This document shows positions 1 through 7,510 of a stretch of 12,133 bases of DNA, one piece after another. The notes beneath the pieces were generated by a model. It had not been told where the DNA came from, searched no databases, and worked only from the letters and a program-made list of their open reading frames with translations. Position 1 is the first letter of the stretch. The number at the start of each line of letters is the position of its first letter. Made by a program: the position numbers and the translations under genes. The stretch is from Bacteroidales bacterium (lineage in GTDB: Bacteria > Bacteroidota > Bacteroidia > Bacteroidales > UBA932): the NCBI GenBank assembly GCA_017478685.1, contig JAFVDC010000095.1, positions 1-12,133 on the forward strand. The letters are read 5' to 3'.

Positions 1-2
1 AT

Positions 3-29
3 ATAATAAGCATTTTATGGTCTTATTAT
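3..29 (-). terminator. AT-rich inverted repeat downstream of the hydrolase gene, possible weak terminator
   Basis: ATAATAAG at 3-10 is the exact reverse complement of CTTATTAT at 22-29, with an 11-nt loop. It lies about 37 bp past the stop codon of the minus-strand hydrolase gene, so it could end the three-gene cluster transcript. The stem is almost entirely A-T and no clear T tract follows before the window edge, so function is doubtful. The rest of 1-65 shows no recognisable gene. Confidence 0.25.
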
Positions 30-65
30 TAGATGCATCCAAGGGGCCGAATGTGACAGACGCGG

Positions 66-977
66 CTAATAAATGTCATCCATTGAGATGTTTCCCCAGG
101 AAGGGAGGGAGGGGTCGTCGATGGTGGCGTCTATGAAGCGGGCCGTGCCCTTAATGACGTCATTTTCAAGGAATGAGAGCACCTGAGGCAGCACCACAAG
201 CATGTAGGCGGCAACGTCGTGGGTGCGGTCTTCGTACCTGTAAATGCTGTGGGGGTACTCCTTCTTGGCAAGCTTCTTGGCAATGTGGCTGCTGCCCCAA
301 AGCCCGCGGCCGAAAAACGCCAGGGACTTGTAGGCCACCGCCTTGTCCGAGGTGCCGTGGAACATCAGGATGGGGCACGGCTGAGTCTTGAACTTAGGTG
401 CGCCTTCCGTGCTAATGATGGCGCCGGCAAAACTCATGACCCCCTTGAAATTGAAGTCCGGAACAGGGCACTCTCCGCTAATTATGGCATATTCGGAAGC
501 CAGGGAGATTATGGCCCCGGCCGAATTTCCGGAAATAACCAGGTTGTTTGTGTCAATGCCAAGTTCCGGGTGGCTTCTCAGGTATTCCACGGCCGAAAAC
601 ACGTCCTCAACGCCCACATTCTGGGAATGCTCGAAGGCCTTTACCGCCTTGAAGGCCCCTGCAAGGCCGTTCCCCACCTTCACGTACTTCATCCCAAGGC
701 GGTAGTCTATGGCAACAACGGGGTAGCCGTTCTCGTTGAGTTTCCTGTAAAAGTCCACCAGGTATTTGTCGTTGCGGGCTCCGGAAACGAAACCTCCGCC
801 AAATGCGAACATCACGGCCGGTTTAGCCTTTCCGTCCAGGGTGGTTTCCGCCCCCGGTGCAGGCCGATAAATATCCAGTTTCAGGTCACAGGTGTCCCTG
901 CTGGCAAAAGTGTAGGTTTCCTGTGCGTTTGCACTTAAGGCCGAAAAAAGAGCCAGGATTAAGGTGAGGCGTTTCAT
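66..977 (-). CDS. Exported alpha/beta-hydrolase (carboxylesterase-like, BD-FAE/esterase-lipase type)
   Basis: The 303-residue protein starts with a signal peptide: a Lys-Arg N-region, a hydrophobic stretch and a likely signal peptidase I site after ANA (about residue 18). No lipobox Cys is seen. The mature part fits the esterase/lipase alpha/beta-hydrolase fold. It has an oxyanion-hole glycine cluster FGGGF (59-63), a nucleophile elbow GNSAG with Ser152, a likely acid Asp211 in FHGTSD, and a likely catalytic His253 in RTHD. Such enzymes hydrolyse carboxyl esters, and family members deacetylate or de-feruloylate plant polysaccharides; the substrate here cannot be read from sequence. The start ATG overlaps the stop TGA of the upstream macroglobulin gene (ATGA, 974-977), which suggests translational coupling. 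It is probably the last gene of the folC-macroglobulin-hydrolase cluster and ends with TAG. The enzyme class is solid and the substrate unknown. Confidence 0.85.
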   Translation of the reverse strand: MKRLTLILALFSALSANAQETYTFASRDTCDLKLDIYRPAPGAETTLDGKAKPAVMFAFGGGFVSGARNDKYLVDFYRKLNENGYPVVAIDYRLGMKYVKVGNGLAGAFKAVKAFEHSQNVGVEDVFSAVEYLRSHPELGIDTNNLVISGNSAGAIISLASEYAIISGECPVPDFNFKGVMSFAGAIISTEGAPKFKTQPCPILMFHGTSDKAVAYKSLAFFGRGLWGSSHIAKKLAKKEYPHSIYRYEDRTHDVAAYMLVVLPQVLSFLENDVIKGTARFIDATIDDPSLPSWGNISMDDIY

Positions 978-3900
978 AAAGTGGATTCCAATGGTGTTCT
1001 AAACTGGGTATTTGCCCTGTAATGGGGCGCATAAAGGGACTCAATCACGGTGACTGGAGCCTGGAAAGTACCGGCGCGGGTAACGAAGAATTCCTCTGAA
1101 AGTTCCGTATTTTCCTCCGGATAGGAGTCAAAGTAGTATTCCGTTGCCGATGCCTTCACATTGCGGTAGCCCTGCGGCGTGAATCCCCACACGAAGCCGT
1201 GCCTGAGCGGGCGGATGAAGCCGTAGCCAATGTGTCCGGAAAGCTGCTGGACAGGGCTCAGGGAAGCCTCTCGACCAGCCGTGACCTTCACGAACGAGCG
1301 GTTTTCTCCGTTCCAGATCTTATAGACAACGCGAATCTTGTCGCCAACCTTCACGGGGGCGCCGGGAAGAATCTCCGTTTCAGGGAGATCCCTCGACTGC
1401 GCTCGGGATGACAGATAGAAACGGCGCTCAATGGTGAAGCCGTTTCCGGCGGCCTTGATGTCCTTGAAAGGAGCGTTGTATGTGGCCGAAAGAGCCAGCA
1501 CCCTTGTATCCAGAACAGCCTCTGAGCCATCCAGGATGGAGGTAATGGCATCTATGAATGCAGGCTCTGTGTCCCACTTCTGCGTCTCCTTCTGGAGCAT
1601 CAGCCACAGGCGGATGCCGTCTGCGACATCCTGTGAATAAGGATTCAGAAGATCGCAAAGCAGCGCGTGGGCATAAGCCTCGCTTTCAAGAAGCCCGCGC
1701 CAAGGCATTACGGCATTGGGGTAGTACCAGCCGCCGTCACGGTGCTCCACGGCGTATTCAAGGAGGGAGGCGACATCGGCCTTGAGGGACTTCTGCAACT
1801 TTGTCTTGGCAAGGGAAATGCCCCAGGCCTTTGCAAGTTCAAGGCCGCCGTCATTATTGAGCAAGTTCCTGAGAGTGAGGAGCCTCCGGGCCTTTGCCAG
1901 AATCTGGCCATTCATTCCCCTGCCCTCCTTGGCCGAAGGAGTGAGGTAGGACTTGGCGTCCTTCTTGAAGGCAGCCATGCGCTTCTTGGCGGTTTCCGTC
2001 ACGGCTTTTTCCGTGAACGGGACGCCGGCGTAAAGGGCGCGGACATGCATATACTGGGCGTCCGAGAGCCATCCGCACCAATACGGCCGGACACTGCCAA
2101 ACTGATTGGCGTCCAGGTATTTGACGGAAGAAGTGACATCCGGAACCTCGAATCCCCTGTCGCGGAGCTTTGCAAAGCGCTCCAGCATCACGGCGGTGAT
2201 AACGGGCGAGGACGTCATGCCCTCGAACCAGCCGAAGCCGCCGTCGGAGTTGCGGCAGGCCAGGATCTTCGGGAGAATCTCTTCAGCGGAGGGGGACACC
2301 CCTTCCGGAGCATTTGCCCGGACAGGGTTGCGAAGCAACGCGGAGGAAGGGGTGTTCCCCTCCGCTGCCAGTGCAGAAGCCATGAGCCGCACATACCAGG
2401 CCTCGGAGAGGGAAAGGACGTCATTGCCGGAAGGCTCCACGTGGGACGGGATGGCATCCTTCACCATGTCCAGGACGGTGATTTCCTTAAGGGTGGCGGC
2501 GCTGCCGGGAACGTTCACAAAGCGGGAACGGAGCTCTTTCAGAAGCGCATCACGGTCCTTCCCGGCGTGCAGCACGGCCGAATGGGCCTCCGTAAGGGTC
2601 TGGGCTGCGGGATAAACCGGAATGTTCACACTAACGGCGTCGGAGAAGTCATCGGCCACAAAGGCGGCGGTGACAGATTCTTCGCTATGCTCAGAATGAC
2701 AAAGAGGAACGGCTACCTGAATGACCTTGGTGACGGTTTCGCCGGCGGGAACGGTTACGGGGACCTGGGCGCTGCGGCCGTCAAACTGAAGCACAATCTT
2801 TCCGGAAACGGGGGCTTCGGCCACGGAAGAAACGGTTACAGCGGCATTCCAGACATCTCCTTCATAGAGGAAACGGGGCTCCTGGATGGCCACCTTCACG
2901 GGGATTGTCACCACCATTTCGCGTTCGGCGATGGCGTTACGCATGGAAGGGTCGTGAGCATACACGCGCACATAATAGGTGGAGAGTTTGTCGGAGGTGC
3001 GGAAGCTGAAGGTGAGCTTACCGTCCTTGTCGGAGAGAAGATGAGGCTGGAAAGTGAGCGCCTGGAGGAATTCGCTGCGGATTTTGGCATCCTCGGGGAT
3101 TCCTGCATCTGCATCAAGGGCATCGGCCGAAACTGCCACCTCTTCTTCGGCCACCTCCATTGCCATGGGGGCGGGAGCGGCATCCATAAGGACGGTGTTC
3201 TTGCTCATGCGGGCCATGGCTTTGGTGCCGTAGCCCACCACCACAACGTCGTCGTATAACTCATTTCCAACGCTGCCGCAGGCCGAAACGACATCCACGT
3301 ATGGCACGGAATAGTCGGCCTGGCTCACCACGGGCCAGTAATTGCGCGCCACGGCGTCCATGCTCTTGTCCCAGGCGGCGGCAAGGGCCTCAACACCGGA
3401 GTCCGTCTTGAGCGTGAAGGAGTATTCAGTGCCGGGATAAGCCTTGTCCTGGAAGCGCGTAAACTCCAGCGGCAGAACCAGTTTGGTGCGGGAACGCCTG
3501 TACTGGCGCTCGTATTTAACCGCCTTTCCGTCAATGAAATAGAAGAGTTGCAGGCGTACGGCATCCGGCCACGTTTCCTTGAAGTCGTAGCCAATTTCCT
3601 CAACCGTGCCGTCGTTCACCTTGATCTGGCGGGAGTCAAGCACCTGAGAATCCTTGCCGAAGACGGTGGCCTGGATCCAGGCGGCACCGCAGGCCGTTCC
3701 AACCACAGCCTCTATGCGGGAATCCACGGTTGACGGGCCTCCGATGAAAAAGCGCGAGCCGGTGACGCTCAGGGACTTCTCTCCGGGGAGAAGCGCAAGC
3801 ACCTTGGTATCAGAGGTTTCCTTTATCTTTTCTCCGCTGGGGAGGGCGGTTTCCACTATGGCCGAAAGTATATACAGGCCGCTTTCCTTGATGGGGATAA

Positions 3901-6172
3901 GGACCTCTTCTCCGGAGGCGGCGGTGCCGCTGTACACGGTTGCAGTGCCGTTTTTGGTGAGGACATACTTGACATCAAGGGGAACGGGATTGCTCCAGAC
4001 ATCGCGAGCCTGGAAGATGGCCTTGATCTGGGTATCTCGCACCACATGGCGGGGCTCACGGCGCCAATAGTACCTGCCGGGCTGGTCTCCATCAAGGGAA
4101 AGCTCTGCGTCTTCGGCATTTACAACGGTTACGCCCACCTCAAGGTCACGGCTTATATAGAAGCCGTCATTGAAGGACAGGGTTTCCCCGGTGGAATCTG
4201 TGATGGTAACCTCTGCGTTGTAATAGCCCTCCTCCTTTGCGGGAATCTCAAAGCGGAAGGTGCCGTCCGGGCCGATTTCGACCTCAGTTTCAAGCACTTT
4301 GTCACTCCAGCGGGTTACGCTGAGCCTTGCTTTGGCTCCGCTTAGGCTGTGGCCGGAATAGGAGCTCACCTTGCCGCTCACGGGGACGGTGGAACCAACA
4401 AGATAGAGTTCCGTGCGCTTGTCAAAGCTTACATCAAAGGTAGGGAGCACGAATTCATCTACGCGGAAATAACTCCATTCCAGGGTTTTGGACCCGTCCA
4501 TGACCTCCATTGAGAACATGCCGTTCCTGAGGCCGGTGGGAATAGTGAAGTCTCCGCTGGCAGAGCCAAAGTCTCCGGTCTTAAGCGTCTTTGTATCCAG
4601 AAGATTATGCTCTGAGTCAAAGAATTTCACCTCCAGTTTTCGGCCTTTGAGGGCTTCCAACTTGAGCATGGGGTCTCCTTTGTACACCACAAGCTTGTAA
4701 CTGAGGACGTCTCCGGGGTTGTAGGCGCCGCGGTCACGGTAAACGTTGCATTTTACGGAATTGTCCGGGATATGGACGGAGGCCTCGCGCACAATGCTCA
4801 CGGGGCGGGACTTGCGGTCTCCGCTCACTGCAACAAGGGAATAATAGGTCCTGGGGTGTGCCTTTATCTCCTTGTCTATGGCAGAAGGGAGTTTGGTGAA
4901 ACCGCTCAGGGACACGGTGCTCTTTGCAACCTGAGTATCTCCTTTCATGAGAAGGATCTGGGCCTTTGCAAGAGGCTTTCCGGTCTTATAGTCGGCCACA
5001 TACACTTTTCGGCCTTCAGCGTCCGTGCGGCTGGCGATTGATAGGGTGTACTTATCAAACTGGCACATTGTGCTCACCTTCCCGTTTACGGCCTCGGCGG
5101 TGTAGGAGCCGTCCTTTAGGGCCGGAAGGTCCAGACGGAGGGTGTCACGGACATAGAAGCTGTTTTTGGGGTTCTGGGCATTCCAGGCAGCCACTTTGTT
5201 CTTCCCTTCAAGGATTTTTACGGATGCCGAAGGAAGGTTCCGGAAAATGACGGTGATATGGTCCTTGTCCATGCTCATGTCAAGGTCCTTGGAGGTGAGG
5301 CGGCTGCCGAGGTTGTACACTCCGGCGTACCTTACCGCTATCTCCTGCTCCTTCTGGCGGAATGCGGCGCGGCGCTTCTCAAAGTCCTGGCACTTTTCAT
5401 AAAGGGCCTTGTAATCCTCCGGCTTCGAGGTCTTTTTGTCTTCAAGCGCGGTCATGTCCATCTGGAGAAGGTCTCCTTCCGGGAACAAGGCAAGGGCGGT
5501 GCCGGGGTATGTGTCCTGAAGTTCCTTCAGGGCTTTGCGCTTGAGAGGCCGATCCTGGACGGAATTGTATTTTCGGCCAAGGAGGTAGTACTTGAGAGCT
5601 CCTTCCTGAGGGTATTTCCCGGCCACAATCCCTTCAAGGGCCTTAACAACATCATCCGAGTAGCGGTTTTGAAGAAGGCGCCAGTGGGCCCACTCATGAT
5701 CCGAGCCCATAAACTGGGTGAGGGCACCGTTAAGGTAGGAGTCCACTCCACGGTGAAGGGCAGGGTTGTTGCCCTCCAGGGGATGCTCCTGAATGAATTT
5801 CCAAAGTTCTTCCTGGGTGCAGGGGTTTTTCCACTCCAGCATCCAGAGGAAGGTGACTATGGGCATGTCAAACTCCTTCACCTCACTTGCAAGAGTGGTC
5901 CAGAGGGCATCACGCTGCTTCCAGTCACGGCGCTGAACCGCATACACATATTTTGTGGCGGCATCCCAGAAGTCTACGGGGAGGCGTTTAACCTGCGCCT
6001 CCTTTTTGATCTGCTCCAGGATGGAGGCCTCCTTCTTGGGGAGGTCTGCCTTGGAGGCTTCGTCGTACTCTTTCCAAAGGGCAGTAAGGGTGTGACCGTC
6101 AGACATTGTAGCGGCATTTATTGCTCCGGCCCCGGTGAGGGCAAGAAGCAGGGATAACAACATTCTTTTCAT
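974..6172 (-). CDS. Alpha-2-macroglobulin family protein, exported, no thioester motif
   Basis: The 1732-residue protein has a signal peptide (MKRMLLSLLLALTGAG, likely cleaved after INA). No Cys sits at the cleavage site, so it is probably periplasmic rather than a lipoprotein. Residues about 25-290 are helical. Beta-sandwich macroglobulin domains follow, with an MG2-like YRDRGAYNPGD segment near 478-488. The A2M domain begins near 1028 (IRSEFLQALTFQP). An alpha/alpha-toroid region at about 1220-1540 has DGGFGWF (from 1310) and DGGWYYP (from 1479). Bacterial relatives are thought to trap proteases in the periplasm. No CxEQ thioester is visible, so covalent trapping is unlikely. A SusC-like VVVVGYG motif (976-982) lies in the linker before the A2M domain. 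Two hairpin repeats are translated within the gene, near residues 1158 and 1587. An AAGGA sits 4 nt before the chosen ATG; Met4 is an alternative start. The gene follows folC by 26 bp and ends in TGA within the next gene's start. Confidence 0.88.
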   Translation of the reverse strand: MKRMLLSLLLALTGAGAINAATMSDGHTLTALWKEYDEASKADLPKKEASILEQIKKEAQVKRLPVDFWDAATKYVYAVQRRDWKQRDALWTTLASEVKEFDMPIVTFLWMLEWKNPCTQEELWKFIQEHPLEGNNPALHRGVDSYLNGALTQFMGSDHEWAHWRLLQNRYSDDVVKALEGIVAGKYPQEGALKYYLLGRKYNSVQDRPLKRKALKELQDTYPGTALALFPEGDLLQMDMTALEDKKTSKPEDYKALYEKCQDFEKRRAAFRQKEQEIAVRYAGVYNLGSRLTSKDLDMSMDKDHITVIFRNLPSASVKILEGKNKVAAWNAQNPKNSFYVRDTLRLDLPALKDGSYTAEAVNGKVSTMCQFDKYTLSIASRTDAEGRKVYVADYKTGKPLAKAQILLMKGDTQVAKSTVSLSGFTKLPSAIDKEIKAHPRTYYSLVAVSGDRKSRPVSIVREASVHIPDNSVKCNVYRDRGAYNPGDVLSYKLVVYKGDPMLKLEALKGRKLEVKFFDSEHNLLDTKTLKTGDFGSASGDFTIPTGLRNGMFSMEVMDGSKTLEWSYFRVDEFVLPTFDVSFDKRTELYLVGSTVPVSGKVSSYSGHSLSGAKARLSVTRWSDKVLETEVEIGPDGTFRFEIPAKEEGYYNAEVTITDSTGETLSFNDGFYISRDLEVGVTVVNAEDAELSLDGDQPGRYYWRREPRHVVRDTQIKAIFQARDVWSNPVPLDVKYVLTKNGTATVYSGTAASGEEVLIPIKESGLYILSAIVETALPSGEKIKETSDTKVLALLPGEKSLSVTGSRFFIGGPSTVDSRIEAVVGTACGAAWIQATVFGKDSQVLDSRQIKVNDGTVEEIGYDFKETWPDAVRLQLFYFIDGKAVKYERQYRRSRTKLVLPLEFTRFQDKAYPGTEYSFTLKTDSGVEALAAAWDKSMDAVARNYWPVVSQADYSVPYVDVVSACGSVGNELYDDVVVVGYGTKAMARMSKNTVLMDAAPAPMAMEVAEEEVAVSADALDADAGIPEDAKIRSEFLQALTFQPHLLSDKDGKLTFSFRTSDKLSTYYVRVYAHDPSMRNAIAEREMVVTIPVKVAIQEPRFLYEGDVWNAAVTVSSVAEAPVSGKIVLQFDGRSAQVPVTVPAGETVTKVIQVAVPLCHSEHSEESVTAAFVADDFSDAVSVNIPVYPAAQTLTEAHSAVLHAGKDRDALLKELRSRFVNVPGSAATLKEITVLDMVKDAIPSHVEPSGNDVLSLSEAWYVRLMASALAAEGNTPSSALLRNPVRANAPEGVSPSAEEILPKILACRNSDGGFGWFEGMTSSPVITAVMLERFAKLRDRGFEVPDVTSSVKYLDANQFGSVRPYWCGWLSDAQYMHVRALYAGVPFTEKAVTETAKKRMAAFKKDAKSYLTPSAKEGRGMNGQILAKARRLLTLRNLLNNDGGLELAKAWGISLAKTKLQKSLKADVASLLEYAVEHRDGGWYYPNAVMPWRGLLESEAYAHALLCDLLNPYSQDVADGIRLWLMLQKETQKWDTEPAFIDAITSILDGSEAVLDTRVLALSATYNAPFKDIKAAGNGFTIERRFYLSSRAQSRDLPETEILPGAPVKVGDKIRVVYKIWNGENRSFVKVTAGREASLSPVQQLSGHIGYGFIRPLRHGFVWGFTPQGYRNVKASATEYYFDSYPEENTELSEEFFVTRAGTFQAPVTVIESLYAPHYRANTQFRTPLESTL
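1388..1413. repeat. Hairpin repeat copy A, in frame inside the macroglobulin gene
   Basis: The stem is ATCCC (1388-1392) and GGGAT (1405-1409) around a 12-nt inner part, followed by GACA. On the coding strand it is read as LSSRAQSRDLP from residue 1587. It lies in what looks like a surface loop between the beta strands FTIERRFY and VKVGDKIRVVY. It shares the core CTNCGCTC and trailing ATGACA with the other copies. Confidence 0.75.
2677..2701. repeat. Hairpin repeat copy B, in frame inside the macroglobulin gene
   Basis: The stem is ATTCT (2677-2681) and AGAAT (2693-2697) around an 11-nt inner part, followed by GACA. On the coding strand it is read as CHSEHSEES from residue 1158, one frame off copies A and C. 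It falls between beta strands VIQVAVP and VTAAFVAD, a likely loop. Confidence 0.75.
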
Positions 6173-6198
6173 ATCCTTGGCTCATTTCAAGAATTGTG

Positions 6199-7470
6199 CT
6201 AAGTAAAAAGTGGTAACGCCTCACTTACTACAAAAGTGCTGCCACCTATATATATTACGGAGTCTTTGGTGGCAATTTCCAGGGCTTTTTTCACGGCATC
6301 GGCAACAGAAGGCATTACAATTGGGATCTCTCCGCTCGCTTCGCTCGGTCGAGATGACAGGAATCGGTCAAGGATGTCCAGGGCCGGGAGGGCGCGGGGC
6401 GTTGACGGAGAGGTGAAAATGTAGGTGGCGCTGCGGGGCATGAGGGGGATGATGGCGTCAAGGTCTTTGTCGGCCATTATACCATATACTATAATAAGGG
6501 GGCGGTTCATGGCCTCAAGCTGGGAGAAGTTGTGTTTTAGCGCATGGGCGTTGTGACCGATGTCCGCAATGACCAGAGGGTCCCTGCGAAGACGCTCCCA
6601 GCGGCCGTGGAAATGCATGTCACGGGCGGCGTGGATGATGCCGTCCAGGGCTTTTTCGTCGTGAATGCCAAGAATGTCAAGGGCGGCAAGGACTGTCCTT
6701 AGGTTCTGGCGCTGCACTTCTGCACCAAGGTCCATTGCCTGCAGGATGTCTTCACGGCGGTCCCAGAAAGTGGGATCTACCTCTTCGGCATATGTGAGAG
6801 GACAGAAACCCGCCGCCTTGGCATCAAACACCGGGCGGGTTTCTTCAGTGGCTTCTCCTATGAGAGCAGGAACCCCGGCCTTGAATATCCCGGCTTTTTC
6901 GGCGGCTATCTTGGGGATGGTGTCTCCAAGGAGGGCCATATGGTCATAGCCAATGCTGGTCACAATGGTAAGCAGCGGTTTTTCAAGGATGTTTGTAGAG
7001 TCCAGCCTGCCCCCCAAACCGGTTTCAATCACCGCCACATTCACCCCTGAATCGGCAAAATACTTGAAGGCCAGCCCGGTGGTAATTTCAAAGAAAGAAA
7101 GGTTGTTCTCCACTATCCAGGGAAGCCAATCCGTAAGTTGTTTGTGGACATATCCCTTAGAAATAAGGTCGTTTACCCTTATTCTCTCCCTAAAGTCCAG
7201 AATATGAGGGGAAGTGTACAGCCCAACCTTCAACCCGCACTTTGACAGTGCACTGGCCAGCAAATTTGCCACGCTGCCCTTGCCATTGGTGCCGGCAATG
7301 TGTATGGCCTTGAACTTCCGGGACGGATATCCAAGAAACGCGTCAAATGCCTGCATCCTTTCAAGGCCCGGCTTGTATGCTCCGGCGGTGAACCCGTCTT
7401 TCTGCACGGACGGGAACCGCTTGAAGATGTCTTCTATAAGAGAATTGTATGCTTCTTCTGTAAATTCCAT
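6199..7470 (-). CDS. folC: Bifunctional folylpolyglutamate synthase / dihydrofolate synthase
   Basis: This cytosolic, ATP-dependent Mur-ligase-family enzyme adds glutamate to dihydropteroate and/or extends the gamma-glutamyl tail of tetrahydrofolates, which retains folates and suits them to one-carbon enzymes. The 423-residue length is normal. Visible motifs are the P-loop HIAGTNGKGS (57-66), SPHI (87-90), ETGLGGRLDSTN (149-160), the HFHGRWE segment near 286-292, DIGHNAHA (303-310, the usual DGAHN position) and the DKD motif near 334-336. A hairpin repeat is translated as LSSRPSEASGEIP (371-383) in the C-terminal domain, between helix ALDILDRF and MPSVADA, apparently without breaking the frame. 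The start ATG lies 4 nt after a -7 promoter match, so the mRNA may be leaderless. The gene heads the minus-strand cluster and ends with TAG. Whether it has one or both activities cannot be read here. Confidence 0.93.
   Translation of the reverse strand: MEFTEEAYNSLIEDIFKRFPSVQKDGFTAGAYKPGLERMQAFDAFLGYPSRKFKAIHIAGTNGKGSVANLLASALSKCGLKVGLYTSPHILDFRERIRVNDLISKGYVHKQLTDWLPWIVENNLSFFEITTGLAFKYFADSGVNVAVIETGLGGRLDSTNILEKPLLTIVTSIGYDHMALLGDTIPKIAAEKAGIFKAGVPALIGEATEETRPVFDAKAAGFCPLTYAEEVDPTFWDRREDILQAMDLGAEVQRQNLRTVLAALDILGIHDEKALDGIIHAARDMHFHGRWERLRRDPLVIADIGHNAHALKHNFSQLEAMNRPLIIVYGIMADKDLDAIIPLMPRSATYIFTSPSTPRALPALDILDRFLSSRPSEASGEIPIVMPSVADAVKKALEIATKDSVIYIGGSTFVVSEALPLFT
6326..6359. repeat. Hairpin repeat copy C (long variant), in frame inside folC
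   Basis: The outer stem is ATCTC (6326-6330) and GAGAT (6351-6355) around a 20-nt inner part that contains an additional CCG/CGG pairing, followed by GACA. The inner part is about 8 nt longer than in copies A and D. It is read on the coding strand as LSSRPSEASGEIP, in the same frame as copy A. Confidence 0.75.
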
Positions 7471-7474
7471 AGTA

Positions 7475-7482
7475 CAAAGATA
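7475..7482 (-). promoter_or_regulatory. Bacteroidota -7 promoter element for folC
   Basis: The minus strand reads TATCTTTG, an exact match to TAnnTTTG, followed by TACT and then the folC ATG. Transcription normally starts a few bases past this element, so the start would fall on or next to the ATG and give a leaderless message. No clear -33 TTTG was found at the usual spacing. Confidence 0.6.
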
Positions 7483-7494
7483 AGTTTTTTTTAC

Positions 7495-7502
7495 TACCTT
7501 TG
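7495..7502 (+). promoter_or_regulatory. Bacteroidota -7 promoter element for the PurL-like gene
   Basis: The plus strand reads TACCTTTG, an exact match to TAnnTTTG, ending 8 nt before the ATG at 7511. This leaves room for only a very short leader and no Shine-Dalgarno sequence. It lies back to back with the folC element, 12 bp apart (7483-7494, mostly a T run). No convincing -33 TTTG is seen. Confidence 0.6.
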
Positions 7503-7510
7503 GATTTGTT

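Noticed and set aside
2100..2560. A thioester (CxEQ) in the macroglobulin toroid domain
   Set aside because: The expected site before the toroid reads IPSHVEPSGNDVLS and has no Cys-x-Glu-Gln. No such motif was found elsewhere in the protein.
1667..3259. 530-codon open frame on the plus strand opposite the macroglobulin gene
   Set aside because: It is antisense to a protein with clear family motifs, its translation is rich in Gly/His without domain logic, and long antisense frames are expected in GC-rich codons.
5258..6157. 299-codon plus-strand frame opposite the macroglobulin N-terminus
   Set aside because: It is a shadow of the real gene. The opposite strand encodes the signal peptide and helical domain with sensible composition.
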